A DNA stretch of 51,740 nucleotides from a virus. Positions 1-6,734 of the stretch are shown here, piece by piece; within the stretch, counting starts at the first letter, position 1; each line of letters starts with the position of its first letter. The stretch lies in IMG/VR virus record IMGVR_UViG_3300050821_006825, positions 1-51,740 of that record; one strand, given 5' to 3'. The position numbers and the translations under genes were made by a program. The notes under the pieces are model-generated. The model did no database searches. It saw nothing but the letters and a program-made list of their open reading frames with translations, and was not told the DNA's origin.

Positions 1-500
1 AGGGCATCACCGGGTTCACCAAGGTGCGCGATCTTAGGACTCCGACCCAGAAGAACGAAGATGCTGGCGAAGGACTCATGGTCATCGAACAGACCAGGGG
101 TGGAGAAATCCGCTGCCGTCACGCAATCTCGCTCGACACGGGCCATGGTGCGTCTCGCTCTGAGGTATCGGTGGTCCGTGCCAAGTTCCTCATGGTTGAA
201 TCCGTCAAAGAAACGCTTGAAAACCAGATCATCGGTCGGATCATCGCAGACGGTAACTCGCCGATCATCGTGCGCTCTGCCATCGTTGGTGTGTTGAGCG
301 CTCTCCAGTCAGCGGGTGACCTTGTGGACTTCGCAACGCCTGTGGTGCAGATCGCTTCGCTCGAACCGACCACGATCACCGCAAGCTTCTCGTACCGCCC
401 GGCGTTCACCCTCAACTACATCGATGTCGTATTCGCTCTCGACCTATCGAGCCAGACCGTCACGGTTGTCGAAAATTCACAGAACGAAACGCTTGGGTAA
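1..500 (+). CDS. Tail sheath protein, C-terminal part (truncated by window edge)
   Basis: The reading frame is open from base 3, so the gene begins before the window. The visible part is about 165 residues. It has the C-terminal pattern of contractile tail sheath proteins: an 'ISLDTG' stretch, 'SVVRAKFLMVES', then 'IIGRIIADGNSP', and near the end 'FSYRPAFTLNYIDVVFALD' as a final beta-rich segment. Sheath subunits stack around the tail tube and contract to drive it through the host envelope. The tail tube gene follows after 6 bases, the usual order. This is the main evidence for a myovirus-type particle. Family identity comes from motif memory; no search was run. Confidence 0.85.
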   Translation, partial: GITGFTKVRDLRTPTQKNEDAGEGLMVIEQTRGGEIRCRHAISLDTGHGASRSEVSVVRAKFLMVESVKETLENQIIGRIIADGNSPIIVRSAIVGVLSALQSAGDLVDFATPVVQIASLEPTTITASFSYRPAFTLNYIDVVFALDLSSQTVTVVENSQNETLG

Positions 501-506
501 TAGGCG

Positions 507-1178
507 ATGGCATCCGCAGATCCGACATTCACTTCCAGAGTCCGCGTAGGTGGTTCCGGCTTTACGATCTTCACGTTCGGAGGTCAGCCGATTACCTTCT
601 GCCAGCAAGTCTCTTACACATCCCCACAGCCGGTCGGTGGAGGCATGTCAGCCATCCAGCCTTTGGATGAGCCCTACCCGATCGAGATCATCACTCCGGC
701 TGCCGCTGGACCTGGACAGCTTGTCCTCAATATGTTCGAGCTATTTGGTAGTGGCGGAACAGCATCGAAGGTCTGGGACCGACTGGGACTAAGCCTGGGG
801 GCAAAGAATGGACCGTTCGGTTCGGAAACCCCTGAAAACCAGAGCACCAACTTCAAACTCACCGGGCCAAACAACGGCGGTATCTTCATGGGCGCGGTCG
901 ATATCGTGGACATCTTCATCCGTCAGGCCCAGGCTTCACCGGCCCAGACTCAAATCACCAAGATCATCCGTCCGCTTGGGGCATCGGGACCACCGGGTTC
1001 TCCGATCACCCCGTACACGGAGGAGTACCACGGGTGCGTCATCACCAACGTCCAGGACGGCGAGCAGATTGCTATCGGCACCATGGAAGTGCTCAAGCAA
1101 ATCACAGTGAACTTCCGCTACGTAACACGTAACGGTAACCCATCGCTCGCATTCAAGGTCCGCGACAACCCGCTGTAA
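507..1178 (+). CDS. Tail tube protein
   Basis: A 223-residue protein directly after the sheath gene. In contractile phages the next gene normally encodes the tube subunit that forms the inner channel. The protein is beta-rich and glycine/proline-rich with few charged helices, as expected for a tube fold: an N-terminal 'FTIFTFGGQPITF', central 'DIVDIFIRQAQ', and a C-terminal strand 'QITVNFRYVTRNGNP'. The start is the ATG 6 bases after the sheath stop. No signature motif was recognised, so the call rests mainly on position and size. Confidence 0.65.
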   Translation: MASADPTFTSRVRVGGSGFTIFTFGGQPITFCQQVSYTSPQPVGGGMSAIQPLDEPYPIEIITPAAAGPGQLVLNMFELFGSGGTASKVWDRLGLSLGAKNGPFGSETPENQSTNFKLTGPNNGGIFMGAVDIVDIFIRQAQASPAQTQITKIIRPLGASGPPGSPITPYTEEYHGCVITNVQDGEQIAIGTMEVLKQITVNFRYVTRNGNPSLAFKVRDNPL

Positions 1179-1183
1179 GTTAG

Positions 1184-1196
1184 TCAAGGCCCTTGA
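1184..1196. repeat. Inverted repeat TCAAGG-C-CCTTGA between tube and chaperone genes
   Basis: A 6-bp perfect inverted repeat with a 1-bp centre lies in the 38-bp gap between the tube gene and the chaperone ribosome binding site. A near-identical repeat (TCAAGG-CC-CCTTGA) occurs at 21955-21968. It could be a protein-binding dyad. As RNA the loop would be too small for the full stem. No U-tract follows, so it is not a classical terminator. Confidence 0.5.
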
Positions 1197-1216
1197 GAGG
1201 GCAAACAGGAGGAACA

Positions 1217-1750
1217 ATGGCAGATCAGATAGCACCCCTAGAGAGCGAGCAGGTCGATCCCTTTTCACTCTTCTCAGAACAGATTCGAATCCCCGTGCGT
1301 GGGCTCGCCTTCATCGGGCACATCGAAAAGGATGTCGAGTTCTGCGGACACACCTTCACCCTACGCACTCTCTACCCCTCAGAGAAGGCGGCAGTCTCTC
1401 TCGTTGTCCAGCCATGGCGTGGCTCGATCTCCGAGGGTGAGGTCTGGGCTAACGCCCAAGTCGCCCTCAGTCTCACGACCGTGGATGGGGATGGCGACTT
1501 CTGCAAAGCGACTGGACCGGATCTCAATGACTTCGCCAAAGCGCGTCTCAACTATGTGCAGAAGTGGTACCAGCCCACGCTCTCCTATCTCTACGCCCGG
1601 TACCTTGAGCTAGAGCAAGAGGCGCTTAGCGGAATTCGAGAACTACAGGATTTCTCAGAGAGGAACCGGGTCCCTTCGCAGCCCTTGCCCGATTCCTTGA
1701 CCGTGCAGGATACTTTGGGCGCACCGATCGCTTCGGATATCCAGCCCTAA
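1217..1750 (+). CDS. Tail assembly chaperone, upstream frame (gpG-like)
   Basis: A 177-residue protein between the tail tube and tape measure genes, where tail assembly chaperones are encoded. The start is ATG 1217 because a strong ribosome binding site AGGAGG (1207-1212) lies 4 bases upstream; an in-frame ATG at 1193 lacks one. The protein starts MADQIAPLES and has a helical middle ('LNDFAKARLNYVQKWYQPTLSYLYARY'). A second frame stays open under its 3' end from 1630 and continues to 2004. This is the arrangement of chaperones made in short and frameshifted long forms that coat the tape measure protein. The function is inferred from position and overlap. Confidence 0.7.
   Translation: MADQIAPLESEQVDPFSLFSEQIRIPVRGLAFIGHIEKDVEFCGHTFTLRTLYPSEKAAVSLVVQPWRGSISEGEVWANAQVALSLTTVDGDGDFCKATGPDLNDFAKARLNYVQKWYQPTLSYLYARYLELEQEALSGIRELQDFSERNRVPSQPLPDSLTVQDTLGAPIASDIQP
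1630..1750 (+). other. Probable programmed -1 frameshift window
   Basis: The frame of the downstream ORF (1774-2004) is open back to a TAG at 1627-1629, overlapping the chaperone by about 120 bases in the -1 frame. Read through, it gives a protein-like sequence (FLDRAGYFGRTD, then GYPALNDFQAELV) that joins smoothly to the downstream ORF. No perfect X XXY YYZ heptamer is present in the zero frame. The nearest candidates are T-TTC-TCA near 1651-1657 and C-CCT-TCG near 1672-1678, so the slip site is unresolved. Confidence 0.5.
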
Positions 1751-1773
1751 ACGACTTTCAGGCTGAGCTTGTC

Positions 1774-2004
1774 ATGTGTCTGCATGACGAGGAAAATCGA
1801 ATCGAGCGGGACAATGATCAGGTCGATCTTGAACGGTCGATGTTCATCTCCAACCCGGAGATGTGGAAGGAGCTATACGGCAAAGACTTGGTGTCCGAGG
1901 GACCAGGCGTTGTCATCCGCAACCCGGTCACGGAGGAGGACTTCGAGGAGATGATCCGCGAATGGGAGAGCGACGGCTACGCACCCGCCCCCGAGATGGG
2001 CTAG
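1774..2004 (+). CDS. Tail assembly chaperone, downstream frame (gpT-like extension)
   Basis: A 76-residue acidic ORF from ATG 1774, in the -1 frame relative to the preceding chaperone. There is no ribosome binding site before this ATG, and the frame is open well upstream of it, so it is most likely expressed as the C-terminal extension of a frameshifted chaperone. Visible features are an acidic segment ('CLHDEENRIERDNDQVDLE') and a short acidic helix near the end ('EEDFEEMIREWESDG'). Separate initiation at 1774 cannot be excluded. Confidence 0.6.
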   Translation: MCLHDEENRIERDNDQVDLERSMFISNPEMWKELYGKDLVSEGPGVVIRNPVTEEDFEEMIREWESDGYAPAPEMG

Positions 2005-2270
2005 ACGGGGATGGCGTGCGTTTCGTTGCAGCGAGCACAGGAGGCCCAGCGAGCGCGTCTGCGCAGTCCGCAGGTCAAGCACTGGTATTCCGCCGCAGGA
2101 TGCACCACATGCGTCTGACGCCACGGCACAGGGCCGCTAGCGGCAGCTTCGCCACGAGCGCGACGCCTGCGCTTGGAGCGGGAGTCCATCACGAAGCAGT
2201 AGCACCAGCCATAGACCAAGAAGCACGCCAGTGGAGCGCCGAAGATGAAGAACATGATCGCGTGAGCCAT
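2001..2270 (-). CDS. Small membrane protein with zinc ribbon (moron-like), antisense to tail operon
   Basis: An 89-residue leftward ORF fills the only gap in the rightward tail operon, between the chaperone and tape measure genes. Residues 4-27 form a hydrophobic segment followed by an SRSKRRRRAR basic run, typical of a single-pass membrane anchor with a cytoplasmic tail. Residues about 65-82 hold CLTC-N10-CARC, a zinc ribbon. A good promoter ends 6 bases before its ATG (2277-2305), so the transcript should be leaderless. An independently promoted small gene inserted against the direction of a late operon fits the 'moron' pattern. Its function is unknown; host-surface or superinfection effects are speculation. 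Confidence 0.65.
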   Translation of the reverse strand: MAHAIMFFIFGAPLACFLVYGWCYCFVMDSRSKRRRRARGEAAASGPVPWRQTHVVHPAAEYQCLTCGLRRRARWASCARCNETHAIPV

Positions 2271-2276
2271 GCCTAT

Positions 2277-2305
2277 AGCATATCATGTAGCGTAAGCTAC
2301 GTCAA
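2277..2305 (-). promoter_or_regulatory. Leftward promoter for the 2001-2270 gene
   Basis: Reading leftward: -35 TTGACG at 2305-2300, a 17-bp spacer, -10 TATGCT at 2282-2277, then 6 bases to the ATG at 2270. Spacing is ideal for a primary sigma factor. The start point would fall at or beside the A of the start codon, giving a leaderless mRNA. Confidence 0.65.
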
Positions 2306-2351
2306 GGCCATCGACTCTAGCGGAATAGGGCCAAACGCAGAGTAATAATCG

Positions 2352-4649
2352 ATGGCTACCGCAGACGATATCGATCCCGCACAGGCGTCCCGCCGCGCCA
2401 ACGATCAGTTGCGCGTTGCCATCTCGCAGCTTGACGAACACATTCAAGCTCTGACGGCTCCGACGATGGAGTTGGCGCTGTCCCAGAGGAAACGAGTTGC
2501 CGAGACAGGGCTCGAAGAGCTTGAACCATCTGCGCTCATGCGCAAATTCATCTCGCAGGCTGGACCGGGAGCTACGATTGGCACGAGTGAGCCCGGCCAG
2601 CTAAACCCAGACGCCTCCGTGTCGGACGCGGCGATGAAAGAAGGCTGGGAACGATTCTTCAGCGGCAAGGGAGGTTCGCCGGGCGCTCCAGGAATGCCGC
2701 CCGGCATGGCTCCGGGTGCTGGTAGCGCTATCGCGGGCAAAACGAACGTCGAAGCTGAAAGGATCGCAGCCCAAGGGTTCACGATCCCCCAGTTCGGTGA
2801 CTGGCAGCTTGACTCCCTCCTCCGCATGGCGGCGCATACGTCTGGACAGATGGCGATGCACAAGTACAAGTCCCAGGCCGAAGGTGAATTCGAAGAAACC
2901 GGATCGGCCATGAGCCCTGAAGAATGGCAGAAAAGCCAGGGCAGATTCGCATCAAGCAACCTAGCTCAGAAATTCGAAACGGGCGCATCGCGTGTCGCCG
3001 AAGCCAGCTTGATCCACAAAAAGATCCTCTCGCCTCTGCTCGACATTGGGTTTGGTGCATCTAACGCGGGCGCATCCCTGGGTTACTCACCACAGGGTGA
3101 AGGTCTGGGCGGAGGGTTCCTTGGCGCTAGCCACTACTTCGGTATCCCCAACCCGCTCGCGGCTATCACATCACCGGCTGGTAGGCAGGGTCTAGGCACG
3201 GTCGTCAACGCGGCCGAAGCAGCCATCGGGGGATCAGGGATCAGTCTCGGGGAAGCCAACTCGCTACGTTCGGCGCTGGGATCGCAGGGATGGTCCAACC
3301 AGCGCAGTGGTGGCATGCTAGGACTCACCACGGGCGGCGAACAGGAGACGTTGGCGTTGGCTCTGGAACCGCTGATGAAGAAAGGGTTCAAAAACCCCGA
3401 GGTACTTGCTGAATTCACGAGTTCTCTCAAGCTAGGGACTGGCAACATCGGCGAACTGACACAGGGCATCGAACAGCTTGCTGAAACCGCCAAGATGACC
3501 CACCAGACGCTTGAAGCCGAAGCTGTCAAAGCGCAAGAGTTCATGGCTAAAACAGTCCAGGGTGGATCGACCATGATTCACGGCCTGAATGCCTATGGCG
3601 AAATCGCCAAGGTCACCAAAATGAATCCGCTCCTCGTGCAGGGGATCAACGAAGGTCAGTTCGGTCAGATCCAGGCGCTTCAGAAAGGCATCATGCCTTG
3701 GGAGGTCCAAGGTATGTCGGGCAACGCTGCCTCGCTCAACGCTTGGGAAACCGTCAAGAAAGTCGCGGGCTACGTACCGAAGCAAAGTGATACGCGCAAC
3801 TACAACAAAGTCACAGGAAAATGGGAAGTCACCGAGAGCGCCGCTGAAAAGGAAGGCGCTTACATTCACATGCTCGAACCGAGCATCACGGCAGAACAGG
3901 CCAAACGGCTGAAAGAAATCGGGCCAAAGCTCGAAGCTGTCCAAGGGGGATTCGGTGAGGCGAACGCGGTCCAGCAGCATCGCTACGCCATGGAACAGGC
4001 CAACGAGAAGAGTAAGGACGGCGCATCGCTCCTCAAGGCGCGTAACGAATGGTCAGCTTCACAGACCCGTGTCAACGAACTCAAAGACAAGATGTCCAAG
4101 ATGCCGAGCGGCGATCTCTTCAGTTCACAAGAATCCAAGTACGGAGATGTCAGAGGCGAACTGGAAGAAGAGGAAGAACGCTTGCGACAGCGCCACTCTA
4201 CCTACACAAACGCAATGGCTCAGGCGTCCAAGGCGGGCAAGCTCAGTGGGTCCCAGCAGGGTCTACTTCGTAGTGAACTCGAAGGACCGAAAGGCTTGTA
4301 TGCGACAGCTTCCGCAGCCGGGATCAGCCCGGAGGAACTTGCCAAGATCAAGAAGGAGGGTGTCACGCACCAGGCCGGTGATATCTACAAAGCGCTCGAA
4401 AAGCTCAACAAGGTCAGCATCGAAAAACAAAATGAAGAAAACGCCAAAATCGAACTGTCTGGTCCTGCGAAGGCATTCTTCAAGCTCAAGTTCCCGGCTG
4501 CCGCTGCCAAGTCTGAAGCTAACGAAGGTGGTGTTGCGCTATCGAGCAAGGCTGCTTCGCCGAATTCGGCAGGCGAAACGGCTTCTGAGCAGTCGGTCAT
4601 GAGACAAGCGGAACAGGCATCGCGCGCTGAACCAGTCACTACGGAATAG
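2352..4649 (+). CDS. Tape measure protein
   Basis: A 765-residue protein directly downstream of the tail chaperones, the standard position for the tape measure, which sets tail length. It is mostly helical and low in cysteine. It has an early Gly/Pro/Ala-rich linker ('GGSPGAPGMPPGMAPGAG') and a coiled-coil-like stretch around residues 540-620 rich in Glu, Lys, Gln and Ala. No obvious transmembrane segments or lysozyme domain were seen. At roughly 0.15 nm per residue the length implies a tail of about 115 nm. There is no clear ribosome binding site. It starts at ATG 2352 just past the antisense gene. Confidence 0.75.
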   Translation: MATADDIDPAQASRRANDQLRVAISQLDEHIQALTAPTMELALSQRKRVAETGLEELEPSALMRKFISQAGPGATIGTSEPGQLNPDASVSDAAMKEGWERFFSGKGGSPGAPGMPPGMAPGAGSAIAGKTNVEAERIAAQGFTIPQFGDWQLDSLLRMAAHTSGQMAMHKYKSQAEGEFEETGSAMSPEEWQKSQGRFASSNLAQKFETGASRVAEASLIHKKILSPLLDIGFGASNAGASLGYSPQGEGLGGGFLGASHYFGIPNPLAAITSPAGRQGLGTVVNAAEAAIGGSGISLGEANSLRSALGSQGWSNQRSGGMLGLTTGGEQETLALALEPLMKKGFKNPEVLAEFTSSLKLGTGNIGELTQGIEQLAETAKMTHQTLEAEAVKAQEFMAKTVQGGSTMIHGLNAYGEIAKVTKMNPLLVQGINEGQFGQIQALQKGIMPWEVQGMSGNAASLNAWETVKKVAGYVPKQSDTRNYNKVTGKWEVTESAAEKEGAYIHMLEPSITAEQAKRLKEIGPKLEAVQGGFGEANAVQQHRYAMEQANEKSKDGASLLKARNEWSASQTRVNELKDKMSKMPSGDLFSSQESKYGDVRGELEEEEERLRQRHSTYTNAMAQASKAGKLSGSQQGLLRSELEGPKGLYATASAAGISPEELAKIKKEGVTHQAGDIYKALEKLNKVSIEKQNEENAKIELSGPAKAFFKLKFPAAAAKSEANEGGVALSSKAASPNSAGETASEQSVMRQAEQASRAEPVTTE

Positions 4650-4651
4650 TC

Positions 4652-5425
4652 ATGTCAGCTACACAATTGCTCTTTCATCACGAACTAGTCAACGGAGGAG
4701 AACCACTCGTCGTCACTACCGGCGCGGATGAAATCGGATGGGCGTACGCGCTCAACGTCGCCGAATTCCCCACGTACGGAGGCGAAGTGGTTCAGATCTT
4801 GAGCGTGTACATCGATGACCTCACTATCGAAGGTACGGCTCGGCAGTACTCTGACGTGGAGGAAATCTACGAATTCTTCATGCAGTACTTCGCCATCGCC
4901 ACGCAAGGGAGCACCGCTGCTAGCGCAGACAAATACTCCCAGGTCCCGATGATCATGGAGTACGCACATCGCGGATGGCGTTTCGAAATCCAGCCGCTTG
5001 AGGCTCCGGGATTCACATACGCAACGGAAACGGTTGCGCCCAAATGGCAGATCAAGGCTCACATGGTGGATAAGACGCCCGATGTCAGCAAGCTCCAAGA
5101 CTTGATCGTCCAAGAACTCATCACCAAAGAACAGTTCTCACTCAAAGGGACCATCTCCCCCGAGTCCGGCGACCCAGCACAGAATCCATTCATCGCCCCC
5201 GGTACCTTCCTTGGCGACAAGTTCGTGGAATCGACAGCAAAGCAGGCGGCGGAAGGTGTCACCAAGATCGGGGACTACTACAACTCGTTGCTGCCATCGT
5301 ACTTGAACGACACATTCTTCCAGGCTGAGACGGCCGTTGGAGCTAAGCCAAACTTCGGCAACGAAGGCGCGGGCGAAACCGTCAAGACAACGCTACCTGG
5401 ATCTAAGGTAAAGAGCAACCACTAA
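4652..5425 (+). CDS. Minor tail / baseplate protein
   Basis: A 257-residue protein starting 3 bases after the tape measure stop. Between the tape measure and hub genes, phages encode proteins that attach the tube to the baseplate. The N-terminal half reads as mixed strand/helix ('GGEVVQILSVYIDDLTIEG', then 'VEEIYEFFMQYFAIATQ'). The C-terminus is disordered-looking and Gly/Thr/Lys-rich. The following protein has the same length and a similar order of segments (a TLxIxG-like strand, then an aromatic helix), so the two may be distant paralogues. The exact role is unknown. Confidence 0.5.
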   Translation: MSATQLLFHHELVNGGEPLVVTTGADEIGWAYALNVAEFPTYGGEVVQILSVYIDDLTIEGTARQYSDVEEIYEFFMQYFAIATQGSTAASADKYSQVPMIMEYAHRGWRFEIQPLEAPGFTYATETVAPKWQIKAHMVDKTPDVSKLQDLIVQELITKEQFSLKGTISPESGDPAQNPFIAPGTFLGDKFVESTAKQAAEGVTKIGDYYNSLLPSYLNDTFFQAETAVGAKPNFGNEGAGETVKTTLPGSKVKSNH

Positions 5426-6198
5426 TGGGCGAATTCAACACCAGCACATTGCCCATCTACGTGCCTACCTCTTGGGCAGGGGTCGTCCCTGAGACGGAAC
5501 AGGCGTACGATATCCGCGCTGCTCGCATCAGCGAAGCTCGACGCACCGCTGCCTTCGCACAGGCCAACGGTGCGCTGTCCGACGGACTCTCCAAGGTGCT
5601 CTTCTTTGTCTCCGAACTAACCCTCAATATCGGGATCAGTGGAAACACTTCGCAAGGTCGATATACACGAGACTTCTACGCCCACAACATCGTACTTCCG
5701 TCGCTGACGGTGAAGGCACAATGCCTCGACCAGGGGGATTACGGAGTACTCGTGGAGTTCATCCACCAGGCGCAGAAGAAGGCTGTGGGTAACGCAGCCA
5801 ACAACACCACCCAACTTGAAATCAACGGCGGGGGTATCAAAGTCAACCGAGCGATCATGAAGGGTCCACACAAACGCACCTGCGCGCAGGGGTTTGTTCC
5901 TCGCATCGAACGCAAGTACAAAAAGGGTGAATACGCCCCCCTCTTCAGCTTCAACTTCGTGATCGCGCAATCGTTCGCTGGCATCTACGAGGACGTGGCA
6001 GCCAGCGTGTTCGAAAACGAACAGTCTAGTTGGGTGAGCATCCTTGAAGGTCTGACGACTCCATACCAGCCGACCTACAAGAAGCAGGAAACCGCTGCCA
6101 ACTCTAAGCCGAAATCACAGCCGACGCAGCCTTCCACGCCGCCCGAAGAACCGAAGGCTGAACTGGTACAGCAGCTACCGGGAGGAGGTCCCTTCTAA
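5425..6198 (+). CDS. Minor tail / baseplate protein
   Basis: A 257-residue protein whose ATG overlaps the upstream TAA (TAATG), implying translational coupling. The core has 'LTLNIGISGNTSQGRYTRDF', then 'LTVKAQCLDQGDYGVLVEF', resembling the layout of the preceding protein. The last about 45 residues are a low-complexity Pro/Gln/Lys/Ser tail. It is probably a tail-terminal or baseplate adaptor. No family signature was recognised. Confidence 0.5.
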   Translation: MGEFNTSTLPIYVPTSWAGVVPETEQAYDIRAARISEARRTAAFAQANGALSDGLSKVLFFVSELTLNIGISGNTSQGRYTRDFYAHNIVLPSLTVKAQCLDQGDYGVLVEFIHQAQKKAVGNAANNTTQLEINGGGIKVNRAIMKGPHKRTCAQGFVPRIERKYKKGEYAPLFSFNFVIAQSFAGIYEDVAASVFENEQSSWVSILEGLTTPYQPTYKKQETAANSKPKSQPTQPSTPPEEPKAELVQQLPGGGPF

Positions 6199-6734
6199 TG
6201 GCACAGCGTCTCCAAACTTGCCTTGGTCCGTGCGGTCGAGAACTACCCTTGGACGAATTTTGGGTAAACCGATATTCTCCTGACGGTCGCCTCAAACGAT
6301 GCAAAGACTGCGTAAACGAAAAACGGCGAGGTCCCGAAGCCATACCTCGCGGTATGCGTCGCGCTGGGGATATGCGTAATTGTTCTCAATGCCGTGATCT
6401 TTTGCCTGAACAGATTTTCATAGAGCAAGGTCAGGGTCGCAAGGGACAGAGTTGGGTTTGCCCCAACTGTCTACCACGGTATACAAAAAACATGTGGTAT
6501 CGACGTGAATATGGTATTACCTACGATCAATTTATAGCACTTTGGATCAGCCAAGGAGAACGATGTGCCGTATGTCGAAAACCCACCGATACGCCCTCTC
6601 TTGATCATTGTCATGCCACAAACCATATCAGGGGTATCCTTTGTCCTGAGTGCAATATGGCTGCCGGATTGCTACAAGACGATGTAGAGCGCATTGAAGC
6701 TCTCGCTAGCTATATTGGGGGTGATGGCTCGTGA
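6198..6734 (+). CDS. Endonuclease VII-type HNH nuclease (probable mobile gene)
   Basis: A 178-residue protein with the recombination endonuclease VII fold signature near its C-terminus: 'ERCAVCRK' (first CxxC), 'LDHCHAT' (catalytic DHCH), 'RGILCPECNMAAGLLQDD' (second CxxC and helix). The N-terminal half has two more CxxC pairs ('CLGPC' and 'CKDC', then 'CSQC' and 'CPNC'), probable zinc fingers. It lies inside the tail operon with TAATG and GTGA overlaps on both sides. Its DNA is visibly more AT-rich than its neighbours, consistent with a free-standing homing endonuclease that arrived later. It could instead act as a structure-specific nuclease. Confidence 0.8.
   Translation: MAQRLQTCLGPCGRELPLDEFWVNRYSPDGRLKRCKDCVNEKRRGPEAIPRGMRRAGDMRNCSQCRDLLPEQIFIEQGQGRKGQSWVCPNCLPRYTKNMWYRREYGITYDQFIALWISQGERCAVCRKPTDTPSLDHCHATNHIRGILCPECNMAAGLLQDDVERIEALASYIGGDGS

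Noticed and set aside
3955-4602. 215-codon ORF in another frame of the tape measure gene
   Set aside because: Its composition (very Arg/Ser-rich) is typical of a frame-shadow, and the tape measure frame continues through it.
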